From Volutella citrinella (lineage: Eukaryota > Ascomycota > Sordariomycetes > Hypocreales > Nectriaceae), in assembly GCA_034401135.1 (NCBI GenBank), contig JAWZSP010000002.1:4960001-5024000 (forward strand): 64,000 nt of DNA, in the 5' to 3' direction. Under the pieces are notes generated by a model, which searched no databases, had not been told where the DNA came from, and saw nothing but the letters and a program-made list of their open reading frames with translations. Of the stretch, positions 1-11,447 are shown one piece after another. The translations under genes and the position numbers were made by a program. The stretch's first letter is position 1. The number at the start of each line of letters is the position of its first letter.

Positions 1-932
1 ACTGGCCGCAGAGGGCTGTGATAGGAGCCGGTGCTAGATGGTTCGATGCCAGTGTGGTCATGACACCCGTCAACCAGGTGTCCGAGGCGGCAGTTGGAGG
101 TGTTTCCGTGACGTTGACGACGGCCGTATCCAGGACGGCATCTGAGCCCATATCCTTATCCTTCATGTCAGTGTCTATTTTGATCTCTCGGGCTGTAACA
201 TCAAGGCCCCCCATCTTCTTCTCGCCATTTGGTTGCAGTTGCAGGAATGTCTTCGCAGGGACTGTCGGCATCTGACCCATGCCGTGAAAACTGATATCGC
301 TCTCGACACTAGAAGGTCGCTCGTCAAAGCTTGCTGTTTCTTTCTCTGTCGCTCTCTGCTGCGAGTCCTCTGCGCACTCTGTGACTTTGGTGATGGCGGT
401 TCCAATATACGAATGCAGCTCATTCGAGAAGCTCCTAAGTGAAAGTGAGCAGACACAACTTGCACGGCGGCAGTGACATAACATACACACTCAACATGAG
501 TAGCTCCCCGTAGATCTTGTTGCGCACCGAGACCAGCTCCTTTTTCAGTTTCTTGATTCGACCAGCTCTTTTGAGCCACGACAACTTCTTCCGGGCCGTC
601 ATGCGATGAGGTCCTTGCGACCCCACCTCGCCTTCTTCGACATCCACATTTGCTCGAATGTCATCGACAATGCATTCAAGCTCCGTCACAATTCTCGACC
701 CGTCGTCGAGAAGCTGTTGAAGCCCCGAGGGGATGGTGCTGAACAAGTTCTTGGGCGCCTTTTGTACTTTATCCCTGACAGAGGCCAAGAACACCTCAGT
801 CCGCGCGAGGTCGTCGCGCAGCTGGTAGACGTCCGAGGGAGCATCGCGCCAGGACTCGCTCAACTTCCAGAGCTTCAAACTTGTCCGGCCGGCAACGTCG
901 ACGATACCGATCACTGCGGCGGCGAACTCCAT
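1..932 (-). CDS. STAND-type N-terminal domain protein, partial (3' end outside window)
   Basis: The start is the methionine of MEFAAAVIGIVDVAG at 932. The opening helical segment, followed by a run with LRDDLARTEVFLASVRD, resembles the N-terminal domain of fungal NACHT/ankyrin STAND proteins and related small proteins. Exon 1 runs 932-496. A 61-base intron (495-435, starting GTTGAG and ending TTAG) joins to an exon that stays open to base 1, reading ELHSYIGTAITKVTE and then an acidic, low-complexity tail. At least 290 residues are visible; no NTPase domain has been reached. Conserved basic stretches (ARKKLSWLKRAGRIKKLKKEL) look like a coiled-coil or membrane-targeting helix. It shares its upstream region with the divergently read TauD-like gene, and a GTGGGG word lies just 5' of its start. 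Function is unknown; a role in self/non-self recognition is inferred only from the domain family. Confidence 0.55.
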
Positions 933-1423
933 GAGGCTCCAGCCCGCAGCTACGGGAAGAGGGCTTGATTGCAAAGTGTGGGGGGAGTAGGCGTCGCTTC
1001 GATGGAGCTGACAAAACGCGTCCTGCCAGCGCATAGTCTCCATATTTACTGTCATCGCGGTGGCTTTGGGGCTCGGGGATTAGGTTACGTTGGGCTGGGA
1101 ATGGTGGTGTATTTGTGCAAAATGAGGCGGCGCCTTGTGACCGACCAATGTGCAACGTTACCCCTCACCGATGAGAGCCGCACGACGAGTAACGGGCGGC
1201 TATGATGCATGCATCGGCGATGGGCTGCCCCCCCTATAGGCCGGATTGGGGTGGCGCAGGCCCCTTGTCAATGTGAACCAACAGCGTTCTTACCGATATC
1301 AGAGGAGGACCCTACCCCTCATGATCTGCCTCGTCCATTTCCATTTTGCCTTTGCGTCATTTTTCATTTTCCTCGAAGCATCTGGATTCCGCCCAGGCTC
1401 ACTCTAGCCCGAGGATCATCAAC
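933..1423. promoter_or_regulatory. Divergent promoter region with GTGGGG word at 978-983
   Basis: This is the space between the STAND-type gene (-) and the TauD-like gene (+). It carries GTGTGGGGGGA at 976-986, the leftmost copy of the word repeated through the cluster. A further GC-rich run around 1225-1260 (CCCCCC and TTGGGGTGG) is only loosely similar. Confidence 0.4.
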
Positions 1424-2981
1424 ATGGCCTCCGATATCTGCCAGCCGAGGCAGCCTGTCGCGACGTATTTGCCAACAGAGCAAGAATTTCGCGATATCAG
1501 CAACTGCGCCCATGTTTCCAAGTCATTTGTCCCACCGGGGTTCCCTCCTCAGCTGGAAGGGAGCCTTGTTTGGGACGGTGGCGCAGAGGAAACTTGCCTG
1601 GACACCTCTCCCGAGGTGGTCAAGCTTTCACCAAGTGATGTAGAGTCTATTGAAGCAGCACTCCGCCACTTTCATGCTCTCGGTGCGTCTCCGAGTGACT
1701 TGTCACCAGAGACTTTTCCTTTGCCAGCCACTCTCACAAGGAAGCTCGATGGTTTGGCCAATGCCCTCTACTCTGGGTCTGGCTACACCTTGTTGCGCGG
1801 ACTTGAACCCCTCAAGTACACTGAAGCGCAGAATTCGCTCATCTTTGCAGGGCTTGCGAGCCATGTGGCGTCTGATAGAGCCTTCCAGGACCTGAAGAAA
1901 GAAAACGTGCTATGTAAATCTGTCCTACCTGTTGTTTCTAACGATTGCCGTAAATCTAACGAGAATAATCAATAGGCCACATTGTCAATCAACGAGGTCA
2001 TACCCCGGCCTTTTCAGACAGACAAGTTGCACGTACACGAAGCCAATACTCGCGGAAATGAGCTAACATATCTGTTCCTCCAGGCTTTCCACACGGATAC
2101 CGGCGAGATTCTAGCACTATATGCGCTCAAGGCTGCCAGGAAAGGCGGCGCAATGCTGCTTTCGAGTATTGGGCACATCTACAATGACCTGGCTCAGAAC
2201 CATCCCGAGGTTTTGCAGACACTTGCAGATGATTGGGTTTTCGACATGTAAGTGACCACTCTGTTTCCTCTCCACTCGAGCGGAATCAAGCACACAGTGG
2301 CCAAGACAAGGAGACGACTTCAAGCTGACCAAACCGCATTCTTATTTCAGGCACCAAGAACTTACCAACCACCCACCGTTCACACGCCCCATCCTGCTCA
2401 CCGAGGGCGACAGAGTCACGGCTCAACTTTCGCACTACCGCCTGAAGGGCTTTGGATCGCGTCCGCGCAGTGAAGCGATACCGGCCTTGAGCGAGCGCCA
2501 GGCCCAGGCACTCGATACTTTCCAGCTGGCAGCCATGAGAAGCTGCAGAAAGCTGACAATGCTCTCCGGAGACGTTGTATTTGTCAATAATTTGGCAATA
2601 GTGCATGGCCGTGAGCCCTTCTGCGCAAATGACGAAGACTGCAGCGAAGCGGATGGTGGTAGGCATCTGCTGAGGCTGCTCCTTCGGGACCCGAAGCGGT
2701 CATGTGGTATTCCCCATGGACATTGGCAAGCCTGCTTGTGCAGAGCTACCTGTCTACCCTGCCTCTTGTTCACTTTTTGTCACCCATCAACGTCACAAGG
2801 GTCTGAGAACTACCTGAAGGCGGATTTTGACGCCACAACGCCAGGATTTCCAGCGGATTTGTGCCTGGATCGTGGAAGTCCAAGAAGATTAGTGGGCACA
2901 AGAATCACGCAAATGCCTTCAACAGATTCCCATCAGCCTCTCAGAACTATCTATTTACAGCTGTTCATTCGAAAAAGATGA
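1424..2981 (+). CDS. TauD/TfdA-like Fe(II)/2-oxoglutarate dioxygenase
   Basis: Members of this family hydroxylate or cleave small substrates using iron, 2-oxoglutarate and O2. Four exons are modelled: 1424-1913, 1976-2025, 2084-2247 and 2351-2981 (444 residues). The iron-binding HxD is H183-T-D185 in AFHTDTGE, immediately after the second splice junction, and the distal histidine is H320 in LAIVHGREPF. The downstream RHLLRLLLRDP is the usual basic segment that holds 2-oxoglutarate. Start at AACATGG (1424). After the conserved LLLRDPKRSCGIP about 70 residues without recognisable homology follow, so the true 3' end may involve an unmodelled intron or a decayed C-terminus. First enzyme of the catabolic cluster; substrate unknown. 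Confidence 0.75.
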
Positions 2982-3654
2982 GGGTGTACGCCTGGTCGGC
3001 TCGGCCTTGAGTTGGAGTTTGTGCTTGAAGCGAGGGAATCTGACCCAGCGCGCTTGGTGGGGGTTCGCTGTACAGATAGTGTTGATTCTCATGTCCCACA
3101 TCTTGCGACACACCCTTTCCAACTCCTAATGCTATCCAGGATCTTGCCTCTTTGTCCCTAGGGAGGGCAGACGGATGCACTTGAACGCCAAAGGTCCTTC
3201 CGGTCATTGATAGAGGCCATCATATCGCAGGAATCCAACAACTAACTCATCCAAGTCGACCTTGACGACACGCAGCGCTTCCGGAACAATGGTCCGAAAG
3301 TCTTCCTATCCAGGTCTGTAATAGCGCCAAATCTGCCACTTGGCGCTTATCAAGACTCATTGACTGTTACCCCGCAATCTTTGTCCGTGTGGGGTAGGTA
3401 TTTCAAGTCATGTGGCGAGAGGTGGGACAGTTCAAACGCCATCTCCACATCCTACACAGATTCATCAATAAGCAAGACTAGAGGGGTATTCTCAAGGCAC
3501 TTAGTGTATCTGTAATCATGATCGGCATCGCTCTCCCTTGACTTTTCGTTGTGCTCAAGCCGCTGCACTATGTCTTGAGACGACTTGTTAAATTAAATCA
3601 CGAAGGCCTTGTCCACAGCCATTTGCTTCCCCGTTTTACCTATCACGTCTAACA
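2982..3654. promoter_or_regulatory. Promoter of the alcohol dehydrogenase gene, GTGGGG word at 3389-3394
   Basis: This non-coding stretch contains GTGTGGGGTAGG at 3387-3398, about 260 bases upstream of the next start codon. This copy matches the extended consensus on its 3' side (GGGGTA). I see nothing else that I can name. Confidence 0.5.
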
Positions 3655-4776
3655 ATGGCAGACCCTGGACCAACAGACACTATGTTGGCAGCGGTTGTTG
3701 AGCGGTTCGGCGAACCTTACCAAATCAAGCGGATTCCACAACCCTCGCCACCAAAGGACCAGGATATTTTAGTCAGGGTTCTAGCCGCGTCGTATTGCCA
3801 TACTGATGCCGTCTTTGCATCCGGTGGATTGTCCCAAAGCTTGCCACGCATTGGTTGTCACGAGTTTGCCGGAGAGGTAGTGGAGGTTGGCCCAGACGTG
3901 CTCAGTACCCGAGGCATAACCCCCGGCGTCCGTGTTGGTGTTCCTGGCCGCGCCTATCATCCATGCGGGTCCTGCTATGAGTGTCTGAACTCTGGACCTG
4001 ATGAAATCGGCTACTCCCCATACTGTCCACTGGCAGGCAACCTAGGGCTAACCAGGGATGGCGGCTTTCAAGAGTTTTGTCTAGTCGACAGCCGCCAGGT
4101 TGTACCCTTGCCCGAGGGTTTGTCGGCATTACAAGCCGCACCGCTGATGTGCGCTGGACTCACGATATGGTCAGCATTGCACCATCCTGCAATTCAAAAC
4201 GCAGAAAGATTGGGCATCATCGGTGCTGGTGGTGGGCTTGGCCACCTCGGCATCCAGTTCGCTGCACATCTCGGCAAGAAGGTGGTAGCTATTGATGCAA
4301 GCGATACGGCTTTGGAACATATTCAACAGATAAAACGCAGCCTCGGACCTACTGGTTCAAATATCTACGTCGCAGACGCCCGAACGATGAGTATGGATGA
4401 GACGAAGGCCGCATGGAAGCAAGTCTCCGAATCATTGCCGACAGAGATTGGACTCGATGCAGTGATTCTGCTCCCCGAATCGCAGAAGGCTTTCGACACC
4501 GGCATGCAACTTCTCAGAAACCATGGCACAATGGTTGTTGTCAGTTTTCCGAAAGAGAAGCTATTGGTCAACGCTCATGATTTGGTGTTTCGTGACATCA
4601 GATTAGTCGGTAGCTTGGTGGGGAGAAACGCACAATTGAGGGAGATGCTGAATTTCACACTGCAAAACGGGATAAAGGCTCGGGTCAAAGCATATCCGTT
4701 TATTCGGCTCAATGAGCTTGTAGAGGAGAGTAAGCAGGGCAGTAGCGGAAAGCTTGTAGTAGACATGACAATTTAA
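3655..4776 (+). CDS. Zinc-dependent medium-chain alcohol dehydrogenase
   Basis: A single-exon, 373-residue MDR-family alcohol dehydrogenase that oxidises an alcohol to an aldehyde (or the reverse) with NAD(P). Catalytic zinc ligands are visible at C48 (SYCHTD) and H69 with E70 (GCHEFAGEV), with a third candidate cysteine in PLMCAGLT. The structural zinc loop has C104, C107, C110 and C124. The nucleotide-binding motif GAGGGLGHLG follows. Length is normal for the family. Its position among oxidases, esterases and decarboxylases suggests it oxidises a pathway alcohol, for example one released by an esterase; that assignment is inference. No intron is needed, unlike most neighbours. Confidence 0.88.
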   Translation: MADPGPTDTMLAAVVERFGEPYQIKRIPQPSPPKDQDILVRVLAASYCHTDAVFASGGLSQSLPRIGCHEFAGEVVEVGPDVLSTRGITPGVRVGVPGRAYHPCGSCYECLNSGPDEIGYSPYCPLAGNLGLTRDGGFQEFCLVDSRQVVPLPEGLSALQAAPLMCAGLTIWSALHHPAIQNAERLGIIGAGGGLGHLGIQFAAHLGKKVVAIDASDTALEHIQQIKRSLGPTGSNIYVADARTMSMDETKAAWKQVSESLPTEIGLDAVILLPESQKAFDTGMQLLRNHGTMVVVSFPKEKLLVNAHDLVFRDIRLVGSLVGRNAQLREMLNFTLQNGIKARVKAYPFIRLNELVEESKQGSSGKLVVDMTI

Positions 4777-4874
4777 ATACACAAATCGATGTCTAACTGG
4801 CTATCAAACACAAGGCGATGCTGGCTGGCATACTGGTAGCCTTCTGTTTCAGACTGGAGTCATAACGCTCCCCA

Positions 4875-5905
4875 CTAAACCTTCTTCCATTTCTCGTTGC
4901 CCCCCAAGTACCTAAACACCACCCTCGAGTCCAAGTCCTTGCAGTCAGGAGCCTCACTAGCAGCCGCATACACCCCTAGAGCGCTTGCACCCAACGCATT
5001 TCTCGACCCCAGTCTTCTTGCCATAGCAACTGCCAACGCAACATCCTTTCTCATCAACTGTACTCTAAATCCTCCGTTGTAACCATTGGAGGAAGGTGCC
5101 TGCGGGCATACTCTGGGAACAGGGTTGAACCTGTCACAGATGGCATTTTGTGCTGTCCCAGCACTGAACACTGATGCAAGAACATCAGCGTCAAGGCCAG
5201 CACGCATTCCCATATCCATGGCCTCACTACACGCAATTGTAATGACTCCTGACAGATAATTGTTCGACAATTTTGCCGCAAGACCCAGTGATGGGCCACC
5301 ACATGGGATTACCTTGCTTCCCATTTTAGACAGAAGTCCATCCAGCTGAGAAATGTTGGGATCCAACTTTGAGCTGCCGAGGAAGAATGCCATTGTGGCA
5401 GCAACTGCACCTATAACGCCTCCGCTCACGGGGGCATCATAGAACAACGTCTCAGGAGCTCTTTGAAACAGTTGCTCCTTCACAAAGAGATTGGTATCGG
5501 TGTCAATCGTCGAACAATCAACAAGTAGCTTGGGTGTGGGACCAGGCAGCGAAGTAATAATACCATTATCCTTGTCAAGGTATACGGCTTTGACATGGGC
5601 GCCTTCAGGCAACATGGTCAAAATCACATCCTGTTGCAAATGAAGGAGTCAGCAGAGCGGACAGCCTGACCGTGGCTTTAACTTACGCAGCTCTCAGCAA
5701 CTTCTCTGGCACTACCACACTTTACAACTGATGTTGGAAACTCCGCAACAGTTGCATCCACGACTTTGGTGACAATGTCATAGACGTAGACTTTGGAGCC
5801 AGCTGGTAGTTTCTTTATCAGATTGACCACCATGGGCTTGCCCATGGCGCCTAGGCCAACGAAGCCTATGCAGGAGGCAATTGGCTCATCAATGGTTGAA
5901 GGCAT
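4875..5905 (-). CDS. 3-hydroxyisobutyrate dehydrogenase-like beta-hydroxyacid dehydrogenase (copy 1)
   Basis: Two exons, 5905-5687 and 5630-4875 (324 residues). The Rossmann motif is GFVGLGAMGKPMV at the N-terminus. The family signature DAPVSGG is present (FYDAPVSGGVIGA), and the catalytic lysine lies in AAKLSNNYLSG. Family members oxidise or reduce beta-hydroxyacids and semialdehydes with NAD(P). The intron is GTAAGT...CAACAG. The region after NPVPR, ending in LMRKDVALA, is typical of the substrate-binding C-terminal half. The gene lies downstream of a CMD-like gene on the same strand. A paralogue is at 7510-8642, so the pathway may contain two similar reductions or a divergent pair with different substrates. 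Confidence 0.85.
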
Positions 5906-6401
5906 GGTTGCTGAGGATTTCCTGAGACTGTGTAATGAATGGACTGAATTGAGCGAGAGCGTGAAATCGGCCTTCTTATACACTATGTTACGATTGGCTC
6001 TTGGAATATGGTTATGGGGCGTTGCTCGGCGGCAGTGAGGGGGACATGGATGTGGGGTTGAAATTAGGCATCTCTGCACTTGGCGATTTGCAGATCTAAC
6101 TGACGTCGATTTGTTCATTGTGGGGAAACCCTTGCAGCGGATCATAGCAACCCCAGCCTCTCTCAATACTCTGACTCCAGCTCAGGTGCGGAAAAGATCA
6201 ATTGACACGGCCTGTGCCGACGCATCGATATGGAGTTAGCCACTAGCCCTGGTTACCCTCAACTAAGGCAATGCCGAGGAGTGGCTTGGAACAAACAAAA
6301 TGTACATCTCAAACACCAGCTAGAAAATATATTGATAAATTTTCTCCGGAGCTATTGATCAACTAATTGCTTTGCAACGTGCCCATAACGACAGTTGTCC
6401 C
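5906..6401. promoter_or_regulatory. Promoter of HIBADH-like copy 1 with two GTGGGG words
   Basis: ATGTGGGGTT at 6050-6059 and ATTGTGGGGAA at 6117-6127, both about 145-220 bases upstream of the minus-strand start at 5905. Nothing else recognised. Confidence 0.5.
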
Positions 6402-6848
6402 CTACTCCGCTTTATTGCCCAGCTCCCTCTTCCTCTCCCCTGTCTCAGCCATCTCGTTGAGTACTCTCTCAGCGATCTTCATTGCCTCTACCCCAGCTGG
6501 GACGCCACAGTAGGTAGTACAATGGAGGATAGCTTCCCTGATCTCAAGCTCTGAAAGGCCGTTGTTTCTAGCCCCACGAACATGCACGGCGAGCTCAGGG
6601 CCACGATTGAGAGCCATGAGCATGCCAAGATTTAGAAGGCTCCGCTGCTTCTTTTCCAGTCCAGGACGTGTCCAAGCGTATCCCCAGCACCATTCTGTGA
6701 CGAGCTCTTGGCCGGGTCTGGAGAATTCGGTGGAGCCAGCTGCAAGAGCTCGATCAACAAAGGCATCTCCAATAACGCTGCGGCGCACCTTAAGGCCCTC
6801 GTCAAAAAGCTGCTTGTGGAGTGCGTTGAGTTTGCTGTTGTCGCCCAT
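6402..6848 (-). CDS. Carboxymuconolactone decarboxylase-like protein, single domain
   Basis: A single-exon protein of 148 residues with the full architecture of gamma-carboxymuconolactone decarboxylase (PcaC-like, AhpD fold). The motif WCWGYAWTRPGLEKKQRSLLNLGML is close to the classic CWGxVWxRPGL block, and HCTTYCGVPAGVEAM corresponds to the active-site region near the C-terminus. In bacteria the family decarboxylates a lactone in the protocatechuate branch of the beta-ketoadipate pathway. Filamentous fungi use a different lactone route, so this may act on another ring-cleavage product or as a hydroperoxidase-like enzyme. It sits between two HIBADH-like genes and is divergent from copy 2. Confidence 0.85.
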   Translation of the reverse strand: MGDNSKLNALHKQLFDEGLKVRRSVIGDAFVDRALAAGSTEFSRPGQELVTEWCWGYAWTRPGLEKKQRSLLNLGMLMALNRGPELAVHVRGARNNGLSELEIREAILHCTTYCGVPAGVEAMKIAERVLNEMAETGERKRELGNKAE

Positions 6849-7509
6849 TGCAACGGTGGACTCAAGGTGATAAGTGTGGTGCCTTTAGGGGGGAGGTGTA
6901 GAGAAGGGAGATGAATTGTATAGCAACGAACAGAATTCGTTCGGCTGACTCAAGAATGCGGAGGGAAGGGAAACTCGGTTGTAGCTTCGAATTCTCTTGG
7001 GCAACAACAGGTCATAGTCTCTTATATGTATGTGAATGCCTGATCGGCAGAGGGGCAAGTATGTGCGGAGAACAATTTTGCAGATAAGCCTTCAGCGACC
7101 TTGGCCCTTGTGACTCTAGGTTAGCCCAGCGAAATCTTCCCGACCATGGGCGAGCACTGTGTTTGCGAAAATGAATAACGCCTGAAGAACAATCAGAGTA
7201 GCAGCAGACAACCGCCGGGGCCATCTACCCGTATACGGGCGTCGAATCACCGCCCGGTTTCCTTCAACACCCAACGACTGAGTGTGTGCACGCAATGTGG
7301 GGGGTTGCTGAAGTCCCCACCTCGATTATTACATGCGACTACTCCTAAGTGTGGGGTAAGTGTGTGTGGCGAAGGTGAGAATATGTTAAGTCAGGGATAA
7401 AAGATAAAACTATAATTTTCTTATTCGCATGTCCTGGCTCCTGTGCTTGGACCGACTCCGACTCATCTAGCCTACACAGAGAAGTAGTTAACAACTTTGG
7501 GACACGAAA
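6849..7509. promoter_or_regulatory. Divergent promoter (CMD / HIBADH-like copy 2) with three GTGGGG words
   Basis: AATGTGGGGGG at 7294-7304, its inverted partner CCCCAC at 7315-7320, and AGTGTGGGGTAA at 7348-7359. The first two form a GTGGGG...CCCCAC inverted pair 12 bases apart. All three lie within 215 bases of the plus-strand start at 7510. Confidence 0.55.
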
Positions 7510-8642
7510 ATGTCATCACAACCCGCAAACACGGTGGCCTTTATTGGTTAGAGGCCCCATCTGAATAACACCCTGTGAGGCCATAGGACAAAAGCAAGCT
7601 GATCAAGTAACGTGTTTTAGGCCTTGGCGTAATGGGATATCCAATGGCCAAGAATCTCTATTCTGGGCTGGGCTCGGAACAGACTCTCCTAGTCTGCGAT
7701 ACCAACCTAGAAGCCCTGGAAAGCTTCCAAACCAGTGCAAAGGGCAACGCAGCTATCAAAGTCGTTGCCAATGCCTTCGAAGCTGCCACGCAGGCTGTAT
7801 GTACTGTCCTGGGCTTCCGTTAGGGATATGATTGTCGCTAACATCAATAGAACACAATTATCACTATGCTGCCCGGAGCTGGGGCAGTAAAGTCAGTCTA
7901 CCTTGATCCTCAGACTGGAATTCTTGCAGGTGCTGTGGCAGCTGCAAAGGAGTCCGGCGACGCTGCCCAACGCAAACTGGTCATGGAGTGTGGAACCATC
8001 GAAACGGACTGTATCAACGCCATCGCGAGTGCATGCCAAGAAGTGTCACACAACCAGCTCTCGGACAGTCTGACTTTTGTCGATGCCCCAGTTTCTGGTG
8101 GTCCCATGGGAGCTATTGATGGCACTCTCACTTTCATGGTGGGTTGTCCGTCGTCTAGTTCGCAGGTGATCTTCCCTATTGTCAAATCGTACTTGAAGCA
8201 CATGGGCCGTCCGACTGGGATTTTCCTTTGTGGGGATGTCGGTGCAGGCACGGCATTCAAGATTATCAACAACTACCTCAGCGCTATTACTTCTCTCGCG
8301 GCATCCGAGGCTTTAAACATTGGTGTCAAGGCAGGACTTGACCCCAAGACACTCACCGACGTCATCAATGTAAGTGGTGGGCAGTGCTGGGTCACCAGCA
8401 AGAGCAACCCGGTCCCCGGTGTACAGGACAATGTTCCCAGTAGCCGAAACTATGAGGGGGGGTTCAGAGTTGAACTGTGTGCCAAGGTGTTGGGTATGGG
8501 AAGTGAACTGGCCAAGAGCGTCGGTGCCAGGACAATCCTGGACAAACCCACGCTCGAAGCTTTTGGTGAAGTGATGGAAGATGAGAGATACGCTGGAAAG
8601 GATGCAAGGGTTGTGTATAAGTGGCTAAATGAATCCAAGTAG
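7510..8642 (+). CDS. 3-hydroxyisobutyrate dehydrogenase-like beta-hydroxyacid dehydrogenase (copy 2)
   Basis: Three exons, 7510-7546, 7621-7796 and 7851-8642 (334 residues). The Rossmann motif FIGLGVMGYPMA is created across the first splice junction, which supports the short first exon. DAPVSGGPMGA and the catalytic-lysine segment FKIINNYLSAI are present. Same family and C-terminal pattern (NPVPGV...GGFRVELCAKVLGMG) as copy 1 at 4875-5905. The two are clearly diverged, so duplication is not recent. Role is presumably reduction or oxidation of a beta-hydroxyacid or semialdehyde formed after ring cleavage; this is inferred from context. Confidence 0.85.
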
Positions 8643-9187
8643 AGAAAAAATCAGGTCTCTTTGATCTTTATGCAGTTTGGCCCGAGCACATTGTGATTAA
8701 AAGTGTTGTGGTACTGAAAATGAAGCAGCAAACGTTGACAGTCAGTCACACAGGCTAGGGGCTCAGGATAAACAATCGGACAAGCCTGCCGCTAGAAATA
8801 ATGAATATTTGGTCCAAATTGTGAGCAGTTGTTTTATTCGCCTCTCAGTATCAGGCAGGCACACCAATTCCATGGCGTCTGTAGTCTTATCCACCAGCAA
8901 ATGGCTGCAGACGACTGCCGTCCCTGGCGTTGCGCCGTGGGGTTGCCCCAAGCCTTCCCCACATTCTTCAAATCTGGGGTCAAGGTTGCTGGTGCGATGG
9001 AGGGGAAATTCACGGGCCAAGTGGGGTGGATTTTAAGACAGAGGGGTCATTCAATTTTGAACTTTAGTCCCACTGTTGGATCAACGGGCCGGCAGATTTA
9101 AACACCTCTAGCTTCACCTGGAAGAAGCTCATCCTCATCAACCCAGACTACTCACCGAGACTAGAACCATCATCACGGCCAGCAATC
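8643..9187. promoter_or_regulatory. Promoter of the VAO-like oxidase gene with three GTGGGG words
   Basis: GTGGGG at 8937-8942, followed three bases later by CCCCA (inverted pair TGGGG-ttg-CCCCA); a minus-strand copy AATGTGGGGAA covering 8955-8965; and GTGGGG at 9021-9026. Short open frames here have no protein character. Confidence 0.5.
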
Positions 9188-11294
9188 ATGACATCTGTCC
9201 CGCCCAAGAATACGTACCCATACAAGGAGTATGAGGCAGCTCACCAAAAGACCTTTTCAACCCCACGAGTGCCAATCAAGCTCACTCTACCCCCGGGAGT
9301 AAACAAGGACACCTTTTCCAAAGCCATTACGGAGTTCACCAAGGTTGTTGGCCAAGAGAATGTGTTTGTCGGCGACGGCTTGTCTCATTACATCGATCCC
9401 TATGACATCTGGGAAGATGACGAGACAAAGAGAAAGGTGCCCAGTGCTGCTGTATGGTACGTAAATGGAAACGGGGAGATTCATGAGGTAGATAACAACT
9501 GACAAATGGGCTAAACTGCCCCACAGCCCTTCTTCCACTGACCAGGTCCGCGATATTATTCACGTCGCGAACAAGTTCTCTATCCCTCTCTGGACATTTT
9601 CTCGCGGTAAAAATCTTGGGTAAGCTTCCTATAATGCTCTAGATGATATAATTGATACTAAACAGAAGCCTCTAGCTATGGCGGCCCTGCTCCGCGGGTT
9701 AATGGGTCTGTCGCGCTCGACCTTCACCTAATGAACAAAATCATCGAGGTGAATGATGAGTTCTCGTATGCTGTGGTCGAGCCAGGAGTCACTTGGAAAG
9801 ACCTTATCGAATACTGTCGCGTCAACAATAAGAAGGTGTGGCCAAGTACACCCTCACTCAGTTGGGGCAGTGTCACTGGTAACGTAAGTCGTCTTCACTT
9901 ACCCTTGGCTTGACTTCCCCTTCCCTATGAAATTTATGCTCACCTAGTTTGAAATAGACCCTAGATCGTGGAACCGGTTTTGGACAACACTTCAATCACC
10001 ATCAGTCCATCTCTGGACTTGAGGTTATGCTTGCAGATGGAGACATACTTCGCACCGGGCAGTTCGGCATTAATGGTTCGCCTAATGCCTTCTCCTCTAA
10101 GTTCACCTACGGACCTTCTATTGAAGGCTTATTCCTACAGAGCAACCTTGGTATAGTTACTAAGCTTAGTATGTGGATGACACCTCAGCCCCAGGCCTTT
10201 ATGGAATGCACGATCGGCGTTCCTGAGTTTGAGGATATCGCTGCCCTTGTTGATACCATTGGCCCTATGCGCCAATCGGGCCTTATCCCGAACTGTGTCT
10301 GGTTCATGGGTGTATACGAGATCCTTTGTACCCTTGGAAGACGTGTGGACTTCTGGGACGGCGACGGTGCCATGCCGGCATCTATCGTCAAAGAACTGCA
10401 GGCCAAACACGGGTTACCGTACTGGACAGGCAGATGGGCTCTCTACGGAAGCAAAAGGATGGTCCAGGCGCAGTTTGATGAGATCAAGGAGATTGTGTCG
10501 CGACAGCTTCCTACAGCAACTCTCACGGGCAATTTATTTGCTGGGGAGATTGGCAAACTGCTGGACAACAAGGACATTCCAGAACAAAGTTCGATTCTGC
10601 TTGCGGGCACATCGTCGCTTTTCAGTCTTCCGATGATTGAATGGGCGACTCCAAGCGATGGTTCTGGCAAAGGAGCTCATGGTGATTACGCACCTCTCAT
10701 CCCAAATTCAGGCAAGCTGGTTCTCGAGTGGGTTACAACCAGCTACAAGCATTACCGCGATGAGGGCTTTGAGCCCCTTATTGATTTCTTCATGCATGAG
10801 CGTCATTCTTTATTCTTGAATATGTTCCTTTACGACCAACGCAATACGACCCATCGATCTCGGCTCCAGAATCTTTACAACAAGTTTCATCTAGAGAGCA
10901 AGAAGAAGGGATACGGCATGTATCGAGCACACATCAACTACATGGGTAAGTGGCAACTTAACACGAGTGCGCCCATTGTCATAGGCGCAACTTATAGATT
11001 CACGCCCTTGATATGCAATGCAATATAGGTTCTAATGCTTTGATAGATCTGATTGCCGGACACAGCAACTTTAACAACTATGCCTACAACCGCTTCGTGG
11101 AGAAGATCAAGGTAAGCAATCTTGGATGCTTACGAATGGCGCATTTTCTTGCACGCCTACTAATAATCATCGCACAGGACGCCCTTGACCCCAATGGAGT
11201 CTTGTCCCCTGGCAAGCAGGGCATTTGGCCCGAAAAGTACCGGGGCCTGCGACAGCCCCGAGAACTGGAGGAAAAGAATACGAGCAAGCTTTAA
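9188..11294 (+). CDS. Vanillyl-alcohol-oxidase-like FAD oxidase
   Basis: Six exons: 9188-9456, 9527-9619, 9676-9883, 9958-10945, 11029-11111 and 11178-11294 (585 residues, close to the roughly 560 of vanillyl-alcohol oxidase). The FAD-binding PCMH-type domain shows VCPSST, RGKNLGYGGPAPRVNGSV and TWKDLIEYC. The C-terminal segment FNNYAYNRFVEKIKDALDPNG followed by LSPGKQGIWP matches the end of the VAO/4-cresol-dehydrogenase family. Such enzymes oxidise para-substituted phenols at the benzylic carbon (4-hydroxybenzyl alcohols, 4-alkylphenols) and make H2O2. All splice junctions restore conserved motifs. It strongly suggests that the cluster's substrate is a para-substituted phenol. Confidence 0.88.
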
Positions 11295-11447
11295 CTTGAA
11301 GGGAAATTTCAGCAGTTGAAACGACACGTCGACAGGAATGAATTGAGGCGCACTTGTCACAGTTGGCCTGGAAGTCGATCATGTTCTAAGCAGCTTCCGG
11401 AACACCAGAGAATAGTTGAATTGGATTTGCATTGTGCGCTATTAAAA

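Noticed and set aside
8763..9101. Short plus-strand and minus-strand frames before the VAO-like gene
   Set aside because: No homology, no signal peptide and no splice-compatible extension; the stretch is better seen as promoter with motif copies.
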